Part shown: positions 16,181 through 23,736 of the stretch, in pieces
How positions within the stretch are numbered: the stretch's first letter is position 1
How the letters are laid out: each line of letters opens with the position of its first letter
Source of the DNA: Derxia lacustris
Lineage (GTDB): Bacteria; Pseudomonadota; Gammaproteobacteria; Burkholderiales; Burkholderiaceae_E
Length of the DNA: 64,000 bases
Assembly: GCF_002105195.1 (NCBI RefSeq)
Contig: NZ_MUHU01000002.1
Span: 1-64,000 of the forward strand
Reading direction: 5' to 3'
Notes under the pieces: model-generated
What the model was told of the DNA's origin: nothing
The model's input: only the letters and a program-made list of their open reading frames with translations
Databases searched by the model: none
Translations under genes and position numbers: made by a program

Positions 16181-17755
16181 ATGCAACGTCGCCGCCTCCT
16201 CCAGAGCCTTGCCGGGCTCGCCCTGCCGCTGCCCGCCGCGCGCGCTGCCGATCCGGCCGAAAGCCTGCGCATCGGCCTCGCCGCCGACATCACCACCTTC
16301 GATCCGCACTGGCTCAACACCGCGCCCAACCTGTCGGCGCACAGCCATGTGTTCGAGGCGCTGACGCGCAACGACGCGGATGCGCGCGTGGTGCCGGGGC
16401 TGGCGCAGTCGTGGAAGGCGCTCGATGCCCACACCTGGGAGTTCAAGCTCAGGCCGGGCGTGCGCTTTCACGACGGCAGCGAACTCACGGCCGACGACGT
16501 GGCCTTCAGCCTGGAGCGGCCCAACACGCTCAGCGGCTCGCCCGGCCCCTTCACCAGCGCGACCCGGCCCATCGCCGAAAAGACCGCCGTCGACAAGCTC
16601 ACGCTGCGCCTGCGCACCCGCGAGCCCAATTACGCGCCGCTGCTGATCGATCTGAACAGCGTGTTCATCGTCAGCCGGCGCGCCGCCGCCAAGGCCGGCG
16701 AGGAGGCGTTCACGCGCGGCACGGCGGCCATCGGCACCGGGCCGTACAAGCTCGCGCGCTTTGCGCCCGGCGAGGGCGTGGAGCTGGAGGCGTTTGCCGG
16801 CTATCACGGCAGCAAGCCGGCATTTGCCCAGGCACTGCTGCGGTCGCAGAGCAGCGATGCGGCGCGCGTGGCGGCGCTGCTGTCGGGCGATGTGGGCGCG
16901 ATCGAAAGCCCGCCCACCGCCGATCTGGCGCGGCTGGCCAAGGACCCGCGCTGGCGCGTCGAGCAGAAGGTGTCGTGGCGCACGCTGTTCCTGCATCTGG
17001 ATCAGGGCCGCGAGGTCTCGCCCTTTGTCGCGGCCAAGGACGGCAAGCCGCTGGCCGCCAATCCGCTGCGCGATCTGCGGGTGCGGCGCGCGCTGTCGCT
17101 GGCGATCAACCGCGCGGCCATCGTGGCGCGCGTGATGGAGGGCAATGCGGTGGCGGCCGGCAATCTGGTGTCGCCGCCGATCTTCGGCCACGACCCGGCG
17201 CTCAAGCCCGAGGCCTTCGATGCCGACGGCGCGAAAAAGCTGCTGGCCGAGGCCGGCTATCCGGACGGCTTTGCGCTGACGCTGCACGGCCCGGCCGACC
17301 GCTACATCAACGACGACCAGATTCTTCAGGCGGTGGCGCAGATGCTGGCGCGCATCGGCATCGCGACCAAGGTGCAGACCTATCCGGCGGCGGCCTATTT
17401 CCAGCGCATGCGTGCCGGCGAGTTCTCGGTGGCGCTGCTCGGCTGGGGCTCGCAGGCCGGCGATCTGGCGCTGCGCTCGCTGCTGATGACGCCCGACGCC
17501 GTCGCCGGCTGGGGCGCGTGGAACTGGGGCAAGTACAGCAATCCGGCGCTGGATGCTGCGGTGAAGCAGGCGCTGACCACGCTGGAGCCGAGTGCGCGCG
17601 AAGCCGCGTCGCGCGTGGCGATGGGCATTGCGATGAAGGATGTGGCCTGCATTCCGCTGCATCACCAGCTGGCCAGCTGGGCGACGCGGCGCGAGCTGCG
17701 CTATGCCGCGCGTACCGACGAATTCACCTTCGCCTTCGACTTCGCGCGCGCCTGA
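16181..17755 (+). CDS. ABC-type peptide/solute-binding protein (family 5)
   Basis: A 524-residue periplasmic binding protein of the SBP_bac_5 family, which delivers oligopeptides, nickel or glutathione to an ABC permease. A short signal peptide with RRR (possibly Tat-like) is followed by mature sequence from about residue 24. Family marks are TFDPHWLNT, FEALTRND, VPGLAQSWK, the conserved element around FKLRPGVRFHDG (near 90), and ALSLAINR. No permease or ATPase genes lie next to it, so the partners are elsewhere or the protein is an orphan. The downstream lipoprotein gene starts two bases after its stop codon, suggesting one transcript. Confidence 0.88.
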   Translation: MQRRRLLQSLAGLALPLPAARAADPAESLRIGLAADITTFDPHWLNTAPNLSAHSHVFEALTRNDADARVVPGLAQSWKALDAHTWEFKLRPGVRFHDGSELTADDVAFSLERPNTLSGSPGPFTSATRPIAEKTAVDKLTLRLRTREPNYAPLLIDLNSVFIVSRRAAAKAGEEAFTRGTAAIGTGPYKLARFAPGEGVELEAFAGYHGSKPAFAQALLRSQSSDAARVAALLSGDVGAIESPPTADLARLAKDPRWRVEQKVSWRTLFLHLDQGREVSPFVAAKDGKPLAANPLRDLRVRRALSLAINRAAIVARVMEGNAVAAGNLVSPPIFGHDPALKPEAFDADGAKKLLAEAGYPDGFALTLHGPADRYINDDQILQAVAQMLARIGIATKVQTYPAAAYFQRMRAGEFSVALLGWGSQAGDLALRSLLMTPDAVAGWGAWNWGKYSNPALDAAVKQALTTLEPSAREAASRVAMGIAMKDVACIPLHHQLASWATRRELRYAARTDEFTFAFDFARA

Positions 17756-17757
17756 CC

Positions 17758-18990
17758 GTGACCGCGCCGCACCCTGCCCCGTCGGCCGCGCCCGTCACGC
17801 CCGTCACGCCCGTCACGCCGCCCGCGCCCGCGCCGCGCCGCTGGCTCGCCGCGCTCGGCCTGCTCGCCAGCCTGGCGCTCGGCGCCTGCGCGCCGCCGGC
17901 GCCCGAGGCCGATCCGCGCAATGCCGCCGCCGCGCCCGCCGCCCGGCCGCAGCTGCGCTTTCTGGGCGAATTCAGGCTGCCCGCGATCAAGGTCGACGGC
18001 ATGCCGGTCGGCGGCCTGTCCGGCATCGACTACGACGCGGCGCGCGACCGCTGGCTGCTCATCAGCGACGACCGCAGCCAGCGCGCGCCGGCGCGCTTCT
18101 TCACCGCCCGCATCGACTGGAACGAGGCGCTCGGCCTCGATGTGCAGGTGGACAGCGCCACCGTGCTGCGCCGGCCCGACGGCCAGCCGTTCTCGCGCGG
18201 TGCCATCGACCCGGAAAGCCTGCGCCTGATGCCGGACGGCAGCGGCGTCATCGTCGCCAGCGAGGGCCTGCGCCTGCGCACGCCGCGCCGCGCCTTCATC
18301 CAGCCGTTTCTGCGCGAATTCGCGCTCGACGGCCGGCACCGGCGCGAATTCATCCTGCCGCCCAATTTCGAGGCGCGGCCCGATCGCGGTCCGCGCTCCA
18401 ATTCGGTCTTCGAGGGCACGGCCATCACGCCCGACGGCCGCTGGCTCTGGGCCGCGCTCGAAAGCCCGCTGCTCGACGACGACGAAGTGCCCGACGCCGA
18501 GCGCGGCGCCTGGCTGCGCTTCACCCGCTTCGACCTGAAGACCGGCCAGCCCGCGAGCCAGTCGGTCTATCCGCTGTCGCGGCTGCCGGCCAGGCCCTGG
18601 TTCGGCATCGGCGGCGGCGAGATGTTTCCTGACGTCGGCGTGAGCGAGATCGCCGCGCTCGACGACGAGCGGTTGCTGGTGCTGGAGCGCAGCTTCGTGT
18701 TCGGCCACGGCTTCGTCAGCCGGCTGTTCGTCGCCGATCTGGCCGGCAGCACCGACACGCTGGCCATCGACAGCCTCGCCGGCGCGAGCTTCGTGCCCGC
18801 CACCAAGCGATTGCTGATCGACCTGTCCAGCCTGCCGGTGGCGCGCGAGAACCTCGAAGGTCTGGCCATCGGCCCGCGACTGCGGCATGCCGACGGCAGC
18901 CCGGGCGGGCGGCTGGTGGTGCTGGTGGCCGACGACAACTTTCTGCCGCTGCTGCTCAACCAGTTCCTCGCCTTCGAGCTGCTCGACTGA
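17758..18990 (+). CDS. Esterase-like phytase-family lipoprotein
   Basis: A 410-residue lipoprotein with an esterase-like/phytase-like beta-propeller domain. The lipobox LALGAC (Cys at about residue 43) follows a hydrophobic segment. The mature part contains GGLSGIDYD, ISDDRS, DPESLR, FEGTAIT and LEGLAI, which match the esterase-like activity of phytase family (DUF3616-like fold). It is probably a membrane-attached periplasmic hydrolase; substrate not known. A GTG start two bases after the preceding stop is the only plausible start. It gives an unusual N-terminus before the signal, with three PVT repeats encoded by three tandem copies of a 9-mer (17791–17817). Linked to the binding-protein gene upstream. 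Confidence 0.8.
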   Translation: MTAPHPAPSAAPVTPVTPVTPPAPAPRRWLAALGLLASLALGACAPPAPEADPRNAAAAPAARPQLRFLGEFRLPAIKVDGMPVGGLSGIDYDAARDRWLLISDDRSQRAPARFFTARIDWNEALGLDVQVDSATVLRRPDGQPFSRGAIDPESLRLMPDGSGVIVASEGLRLRTPRRAFIQPFLREFALDGRHRREFILPPNFEARPDRGPRSNSVFEGTAITPDGRWLWAALESPLLDDDEVPDAERGAWLRFTRFDLKTGQPASQSVYPLSRLPARPWFGIGGGEMFPDVGVSEIAALDDERLLVLERSFVFGHGFVSRLFVADLAGSTDTLAIDSLAGASFVPATKRLLIDLSSLPVARENLEGLAIGPRLRHADGSPGGRLVVLVADDNFLPLLLNQFLAFELLD

Positions 18991-19008
18991 CGCCGCCAGC
19001 CGCCGGCG

Positions 19009-19536
19009 TCAGATCAGCGGCGTGAGCGGCTTGCCGCCCGCCACCACCGATTCGTCGGCATCGACGATGGCGGTCGTGCCGCCGAGCGTCGCCGAGCGGT
19101 CGGGCAGCGTGCCGCTGCGGCCCGGGCCGGCGTTGTAGAAGCGGTCGACCTCGCCAGCCCAGGTGCTGTCGGCCATCGACGGCCAATGGTCCTTGTCGAA
19201 GCCCGGCGCGTCCTTCAGCCGCTCCTTGTCCGCGTCGAGGCGGAAACACTTGGCCGAGGTGTCGAGCGTCAGCGCCGACCAGGGCACGGCGAACAGCTTT
19301 TCGCCGATGGTCAGAAAGCCGCCGAACGACAGCACCGCATAGGCGATGCGGCCGCCCGGCACGTCGAGCATGATTTCCTTGATGTCGCCGAGCTTCTCGT
19401 CGGTCGGGCTGTACACGTCGTTGCCGAGCAGGGTGTCGGCGCCCATCAGGCGCGGGCCGGGGCCTTCGGCCAGTTCGCCCGCATACATGCCGAGGCGGTC
19501 GCGCGTCAGATAGTTGTTCGGGGTGATGCTGTCCAT
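19009..19536 (-). CDS. PRC-barrel domain protein
   Basis: A 175-residue cytoplasmic protein with a PRC-barrel domain (about residues 30–105) that includes GADTLLGNDVYSPTDEKLG and the following IKEIMLDV-type strand. Such stand-alone PRC-barrel proteins are frequent in proteobacteria and are often stress-linked; the exact role is unknown. The C-terminal part (about 125–175) is low in family signal. The start at 19536 has a strong AAGGAGA site seven or so bases upstream. It is convergent with the lipoprotein gene (18 bases between stops) and divergent from the DnaA-box region. Confidence 0.85.
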   Translation of the reverse strand: MDSITPNNYLTRDRLGMYAGELAEGPGPRLMGADTLLGNDVYSPTDEKLGDIKEIMLDVPGGRIAYAVLSFGGFLTIGEKLFAVPWSALTLDTSAKCFRLDADKERLKDAPGFDKDHWPSMADSTWAGEVDRFYNAGPGRSGTLPDRSATLGGTTAIVDADESVVAGGKPLTPLI

Positions 19537-19785
19537 GTCGGTCTCCTTGCCGTGTTGAAGGGAAAACCGCCTTGCCACCGCCGACCGCACGGGCCGGCTT
19601 GCGATGTGCAAGGCGTGATCCGACTGTGCGACGCGGGCGCCGTCGGGTCGGTCAGGCAGATGCGGGGCTGCATGACGGTGCGCCGGAAGCCTTGGGTAGG
19701 CGCGGGCCGACAGTGCGCTGCCCGTTTGCGGTGCAGCCACGGCGAATCCCTTATGGCTCAAGCACTTGGCGGCTTTCTCAAGCGG

Positions 19786-19820
19786 TTATCCACACCCTTG
19801 GGCACATTTTCTGTGGGTAA
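19786..19820 (+). repeat. 35-bp DnaA-box repeat, copy 1
   Basis: First of three 35-bp copies. It runs from TTATCCACA to TGTGGGTAA, i.e. two inverted DnaA-box-like 9-mers around a CACATTTT centre. It has the box closest to the DnaA consensus. Confidence 0.8.
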
Positions 19821-19895
19821 TTCCCGAATCCGGCGCCGGCCGGCACCGCACGACGAGCGCCGCCACAAATTCGCCCGTCGGGCAGCAATCGCTTT

Positions 19896-19910
19896 GCAAT
19901 CAATGACTTG
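19896..19910 (+). repeat. 15-bp repeat, copy 2 (GCAATCAATGACTTG)
   Basis: Exact second copy of the 15-mer at 1696–1710, lying between the first and second 35-bp DnaA-box repeats. Confidence 0.5.
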
Positions 19911-19927
19911 AGTCGGTTCTCACAAGC

Positions 19928-19962
19928 TTGTTCACAGCCCTGCGCACATTTCCTGTGGACAG
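19928..19962 (+). repeat. 35-bp DnaA-box repeat, copy 2
   Basis: Same length and layout as the copy at 19786: TTGTTCACA, a GCACATTT centre, then CTGTGGACAG. An extra inverted pair (TGTGGATAA at 19979–19987 and TCATCCACA at 19997–20005) follows 16 bases later. Confidence 0.8.
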
Positions 19963-20105
19963 CTGGAGCGGTGGATTCTGTGGATAACTCGCGCAGTCAT
20001 CCACATTTGCAGGTCAAACGGGCGCGCTGGGCGTTTTCGCGCCGCCGCGCCGCTTTGCCTTGCCGATCAAGGGCTTGCGACGACTGTCCGCGCGCTTCCC
20101 ACGGC

Positions 20106-20140
20106 TTGCCCACAGCTCTCCCCACAGTTTCTGTGGACAG
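20106..20140 (+). repeat. 35-bp DnaA-box repeat, copy 3
   Basis: Third copy: TTGCCCACA, a CCCACAGTTT centre, then CTGTGGACAG. The second half is identical to that of copy 2. It ends about 80 bases before the isochorismatase start. Confidence 0.8.
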
Positions 20141-20221
20141 TTTCGGTGCATGGCCAACGCCGGACCGGATGGGCTTGCTTCTTGCGCTCAAGCTTGCATA
20201 CAAGTTCGTCGGGAGCCGCCC

Positions 20222-20914
20222 ATGCCGCGCATCGAAGTCCCCGCAGTCCCCGAGCCGATCGCGCTCGATACCGCCCGCACCGCCGTCGTCATCATCGACA
20301 TGCAGCGCGATTTCCTCGAACCCGGCGGCTTTGGCGCCAGCCTGGGCAACGACGTGTCGCTGCTGCGCAAGGCGGTCGCGCCCTGCCGCGCGCTGCTGGC
20401 GGCGGCCCGCGCCGCCGGACTGCTGGTCATCCACACCCGCGAAGGTCACCGGCCCGACCTGAGCGACGCGCCGCCGGCCAAGATCGCGCGCGGCGCGCCG
20501 AGCCTGCGCATCGGCGATCTCGGGCCGATGGGCCGCATCCTGGTGCGCGGCGAGGTCGGCCACGACATCGTCGACGAGCTCTATCCCGAGGGCGACGAGC
20601 CGGTCATCGACAAGCCCGGCAAGGGCGCGTTCTGGGCCACCGACCTGCATTCCATCCTGGTCAACCGCTACATCGAGAACCTGATCGTCTGCGGCGTGAC
20701 CACCGAGGTCTGCGTGCACACCACCGTGCGCGAGGCCAACGACCGTGGCTTTCGCTGCCTGGTGCCGGGCGATTGCTGCGCCTCCTACATCCCCGAATTC
20801 CATGAAACGGGCCTGCGCATGATCGCGGCCCAGGGCGGCATCTTTGGCTGGGTGACGGACAGCGCCGCCCTCATCGCAGCACTCGATTCGGCCCCGCTGC
20901 GCGCGGCCGCCTGA
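20222..20914 (+). CDS. Isochorismatase-family cysteine hydrolase
   Basis: A 230-residue hydrolase of the isochorismatase-like superfamily. The catalytic triad is visible: D26 in IIDMQRDF, K134 in KPGKGAF and C164 in GVTTEVCV. The sub-family style, with REGH followed by a Pro-rich stretch and IDKPGKGAFWATDL, resembles biuret/ureidoacrylate-type amidohydrolases, so a role in breaking down a urea-like nitrogen compound is likely; the exact substrate is inferred. A permease of the nucleobase type follows 26 bases downstream in the same direction, supporting an uptake-and-hydrolysis unit. The start at 20222 has a GGGAGCC site upstream; earlier in-frame starts lie in the DnaA-box region and have no site. 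Confidence 0.85.
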   Translation: MPRIEVPAVPEPIALDTARTAVVIIDMQRDFLEPGGFGASLGNDVSLLRKAVAPCRALLAAARAAGLLVIHTREGHRPDLSDAPPAKIARGAPSLRIGDLGPMGRILVRGEVGHDIVDELYPEGDEPVIDKPGKGAFWATDLHSILVNRYIENLIVCGVTTEVCVHTTVREANDRGFRCLVPGDCCASYIPEFHETGLRMIAAQGGIFGWVTDSAALIAALDSAPLRAAA

Positions 20915-20940
20915 AGCACCCAACCTCGGGGAGTCCCGCC

Positions 20941-22539
20941 ATGCAGACCAACACCCTTTCCGGCTTCAAGCCCCGACTCTGGGTTCCGGGCGACTGGAAC
21001 GCCTTCTTCGGCTTCGGCACCAACATCCTGGTGAACATGCTGGTCCTCACCGGGCTGCTGCGCTTCGTCCTGAAGATGCCCGACGAAGTCGTCTTTGGCC
21101 GCATCCTGCCCGCCGTGGGCCTGATGATGGCGCTGAGCACCGGCTACTACGCCTGGCTCGCCTACAAGCTGGCGCAGCGCACCGGCCGCACCGATGTCTG
21201 CGCCCTGCCCTCGGGCATCAGCGTGCCGCACATGTTCGTGGTGGTGTTCGTGATCATGCTGCCCATCGCGCTCAAGACCGGCGACCCGATCCGTGGCTGG
21301 GAGGCCGGGCTGACCTGGGTCTTCGTGCAGAGCTTCGTGCTGATGGCGGGCGGCTTCGTCGCGCCGATCATCCGCCGCATCACACCGCGCGCGGCGCTGC
21401 TGGGCACGCTGGCCGGCGTGTCGGTGGCCTTCATCAGCGTGCGGCCGGCGCTGGAGATGTTCATGACGCCGGCCATCGGCGTGGTGTGCTTCGCGATCAT
21501 CGTGGCCAGCTGGTTTGGCGGCGTGCGCTGGTTCAAGGGCGTGCCGGCCGGACTGGTCGCCATCGTGGTCGGCAGCGCGATTGCCTGGGGCAGCACGCTC
21601 ACCGGCCATGCCATCGGCGGCATGAGTCTGGCCAAGCTGGGCGCGGCGGTGTCGAGCTTCGGCTTCTCGGTGCCGCTGCCGGCGGTCGGGCATGTGTTCT
21701 CGGGCTTCGAGTTCCTCGGCGTCATCCTGGTCACGGCGATTCCGTTCGGCATCTACGACCTCGTGGAAGCGATGGACAACGTCGAGAGCGCGGCGGTCGG
21801 CGGCGACAGCTACCCGACCACCCGCGTGCTGACGGCCGATGGCGTCATCAGCCTGATCGGCTGCCTGATGGGCAACCCGTTCATCAACGCGGTCTACATC
21901 GGCCATCCGGGCTGGAAGTCGATGGGCGGGCGCATCGGCTATTCGGCGGCGGTCGGCGCGATGGTCATCGTGCTGAGCTGGTTTGGCGTGATCGCGCTGC
22001 TGATGGCGCTGATCCCGGTCGTCGCCATCTCGCCGATCCTGCTCTACATCGGCATGCTGATCGGCGCGCAGGCGTTCCAGGAATCGCCGCGGCTGCATGC
22101 GCCGGCCATCGTGCTGGCGCTGGTGCCGCATCTGGCGGCCTGGGGCAAGTTGCAGATCGACAATGCGCTCGGCGCGGCCGGCACCAGCGCGGCGGCGGTC
22201 GGGCTCGACAAGCTCGGGCAGGTCGGCGTGCTCTACGAAGGGCTGGCGGTGCTGGGCGGCGGCGCGATCCTGGGCGGGCTGGTGCTGGGCGCCATCGCCA
22301 GCTTCATCATCGACCGCAAGTGGAATCAGGCGGCGGCGTTTGCCGGCGCGGGCGCGCTGCTGACGTTCTTCGGCTTCATGCACGGCGAGGCCATCGGCAT
22401 CGGCGAATCGCCGGCGGTGGCCGTGGCCTATCTGGGCGTCGGCGTGGTGCTGCTGCTGGCCGGGCGGATGGGGGCGCCGGCGCCGGCCAGCGCGCCCGCG
22501 AGCGAGCTGGGCGGGCTGCACGACACGGCCGGCGCCTGA
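20941..22539 (+). CDS. NCS2-like nucleobase/urea-compound permease
   Basis: A 532-residue inner-membrane transporter with about 12–14 hydrophobic segments. It resembles the NCS2/AzgA xanthine–uracil permease superfamily: DVCALPSGISVPHMFV in the first half, DLVEAMDNVESAAVGGDSYP near residue 280 (an acidic conserved substrate/cation-site element), and GNPFINAVYIGHPGWKSMGGRIGYS near 315. It follows the cysteine hydrolase closely, with a GGGAG site, so it probably imports the substrate of that enzyme. The C-terminal 25 residues are Ala/Pro-rich and probably disordered. Confidence 0.85.
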   Translation: MQTNTLSGFKPRLWVPGDWNAFFGFGTNILVNMLVLTGLLRFVLKMPDEVVFGRILPAVGLMMALSTGYYAWLAYKLAQRTGRTDVCALPSGISVPHMFVVVFVIMLPIALKTGDPIRGWEAGLTWVFVQSFVLMAGGFVAPIIRRITPRAALLGTLAGVSVAFISVRPALEMFMTPAIGVVCFAIIVASWFGGVRWFKGVPAGLVAIVVGSAIAWGSTLTGHAIGGMSLAKLGAAVSSFGFSVPLPAVGHVFSGFEFLGVILVTAIPFGIYDLVEAMDNVESAAVGGDSYPTTRVLTADGVISLIGCLMGNPFINAVYIGHPGWKSMGGRIGYSAAVGAMVIVLSWFGVIALLMALIPVVAISPILLYIGMLIGAQAFQESPRLHAPAIVLALVPHLAAWGKLQIDNALGAAGTSAAAVGLDKLGQVGVLYEGLAVLGGGAILGGLVLGAIASFIIDRKWNQAAAFAGAGALLTFFGFMHGEAIGIGESPAVAVAYLGVGVVLLLAGRMGAPAPASAPASELGGLHDTAGA

Positions 22540-22557
22540 AGAGCCATCACCGGAAGG

Positions 22558-22590
22558 AAAAAGTCCGCGCCGACAACCATCGGCGCGGAC
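22558..22590 (-). terminator. Terminator of the FagA-like gene
   Basis: The perfect 11-bp stem GTCCGCGCCGA (22563–22573) / TCGGCGCGGAC (22580–22590) has a 6-base loop and five A to its left, i.e. five T after the stem on the minus strand. Confidence 0.85.
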
Positions 22591-22632
22591 AAGTGCCGGC
22601 GGCGCACGCGCGTCGCCAACAGGAGAAATCGG

Positions 22633-22977
22633 TCAGACGATGGCCAGCTCGGCGCGGCGGCGGAAGCCTTGCGCCTGCTGCATGTCGGCCGGGCTGAGCG
22701 CCATCCGGTCGAGCAGCGCGAGCTGTTCGGGCAGGTTGCGCATGCAGCGGTTGCGCCAGTGCAGCGGCAACTCGCGGTCGGTGGCGGTGTCGAGCAGCAC
22801 CTGCGCCGTGACCACCGCCGCTTCCCACGGATCGATGCGGCTGCGCTGCGCCAGAAAGCCACCCACCTGCACGAACTGCTCGACCATCTCGGGATGCTCG
22901 GGATGCAGCGCGCAGCGCACGCGCATGGCGACAAAGCTCCATTTCTGGCGCGGGCTGAGATGGCAGAAGTAGCTCAC
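22633..22977 (-). CDS. Small Fur-regulated protein, FagA-like
   Basis: A 114-residue cytoplasmic protein with no signal peptide. The pattern RVRCALHPEHPEMVEQF, then LLDTATDRELPLHWRNRC, resembles (from memory) the small FagA protein encoded in the Fur-regulated fagA–fumC–sodA operon of pseudomonads; this is an inference, not a database match. Context supports iron control: its promoter faces the flavodoxin promoter and the 150 bases between contain two Fur-box-like palindromes. The start is a GTG at 22977 with a GAGGT site; an internal ATG at 22926 is the alternative. Its function is unknown in any species to my knowledge. Confidence 0.65.
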   Translation of the reverse strand: MSYFCHLSPRQKWSFVAMRVRCALHPEHPEMVEQFVQVGGFLAQRSRIDPWEAAVVTAQVLLDTATDRELPLHWRNRCMRNLPEQLALLDRMALSPADMQQAQGFRRRAELAIV

Positions 22978-23005
22978 GGTGGACCTCGGAATCGTCTGTA
23001 GATGC

Positions 23006-23021
23006 GAATGATTATCAATTC
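23006..23021. promoter_or_regulatory. Fur-box-like palindrome (FagA-like side)
   Basis: GAATGATTATCAATTC is close to the Fur consensus core (GAATGATAATCATTC-like) and sits 29 bases upstream of the minus-strand GTG start. Confidence 0.7.
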
Positions 23022-23057
23022 ATAGCCATAACAGCACAAGTGCGATTACATTGTTAT

Positions 23058-23072
23058 TGAGATCAATTCTCA
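23058..23072. promoter_or_regulatory. Fur box (flavodoxin side)
   Basis: TGAGATCAATTCTCA matches 13 of 15 positions of the 7-1-7 Fur core TGAGAATNATTCTCA. It lies about 55 bases upstream of the flavodoxin ATG, where it would block transcription when iron is plentiful. Confidence 0.8.
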
Positions 23073-23126
23073 TCCAGATAACCGAGGGGCGCGATCCGCC
23101 GCCCCGCCTTCAATCAGGAAAGACGC

Positions 23127-23609
23127 ATGAGCGTGACCATCGTTTACGGCTCGGACGGCGGCTGTACCAAGAAGCTCGCCAACAAGATCGCCAGCAAGAC
23201 CAACGGCAAGGCCATCGACATCAAGAAGGCGCAGGCCACCGATTTCGAGAACGCCTCGCTGCTCATCCTGGGCTGCCCGACCTATGGCGACGGCGATCTC
23301 CAGACCGACTGGCAGGACCACATCGGCACGCTCGAAGAGGCCGATCTCGACGGCCGCAAGGTCGCGCTGTTCGGCACCGGCGACCAGATGAACTACCCCG
23401 ATTCCTTCGTCGACGCGATCGGCATCCTCTACGACCTGGTCACGGAAAAAGGCGCCAAGGTGGTCGGCTTCACCGACACCAAAGGCTATGACTTCACCGG
23501 CTCGGCGGCGCTGCGCGATGGCCGGTTCGTCGGCCTCGCGCTCGACGAGGACAACCAGGCCGGCAAGTCGGAAAAGCGCATCGCCGAGTGGCTCGCGCAA
23601 ATTCGCTGA
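23127..23609 (+). CDS. Flavodoxin
   Basis: A 160-residue FMN-binding electron carrier that replaces ferredoxin under iron limitation. The phosphate-binding loop is IVYGSDGGCTKKLA (residues 5–18), and FMN-contacting regions are LGCPTYGDGDLQTDW (near 50–65) and GTGDQMNYPDSF (near 90–100). The length fits long-chain flavodoxins. The upstream Fur box (23058–23072) fits the iron-sparing role. The haem receptor follows 127 bases downstream with its own Fur-like site. Confidence 0.93.
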   Translation: MSVTIVYGSDGGCTKKLANKIASKTNGKAIDIKKAQATDFENASLLILGCPTYGDGDLQTDWQDHIGTLEEADLDGRKVALFGTGDQMNYPDSFVDAIGILYDLVTEKGAKVVGFTDTKGYDFTGSAALRDGRFVGLALDEDNQAGKSEKRIAEWLAQIR

Positions 23610-23629
23610 ACGATTTCCGCCCGGTTGCA

Positions 23630-23648
23630 GATGAGAGTAATTCGCAAC
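23630..23648 (+). promoter_or_regulatory. Fur-box-like site before the haem receptor
   Basis: GATGAGAGTAATTCGCAAC resembles ATGAGAATNATTCTCAT-type Fur sites, with mismatches in the right half. It lies about 90 bases upstream of the receptor ATG in the only gap before it. Confidence 0.6.
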
Positions 23649-23736
23649 TAAGATCCAGACGACGGGAAGCTTCCCGATCCGCATTGCACCCGCCAGCCCA
23701 GTCGCCAGCCGTGCCTCACCGCTCACTGACCCGACC

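Larger units (their letters stand above)
19537..20221. other. Gene-free region with DnaA-box-like array
   Basis: These 685 bases between the PRC-barrel gene and the isochorismatase gene contain at least eight DnaA-box-like 9-mers between 19786 and 20140. Two are perfect matches to TTATCCACA: 19786–19794 on the plus strand and 19979–19987 on the minus strand. Close variants are TTACCCACA-type at 19812–19820 (minus), TTGTTCACA at 19928, CTGTCCACA-type at 19954 (minus), TCATCCACA at 19997, TTGCCCACA at 20106 and CTGTCCACA-type at 20132 (minus). Open frames across it show no family features. Confidence 0.8.

Noticed and set aside
17791..17817. Three tandem 9-bp copies (CCCGTCACG) in the esterase-like lipoprotein gene
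   Set aside because: In-frame, only three units, encoding PVT repeats before the signal peptide; too short to claim phase variation.
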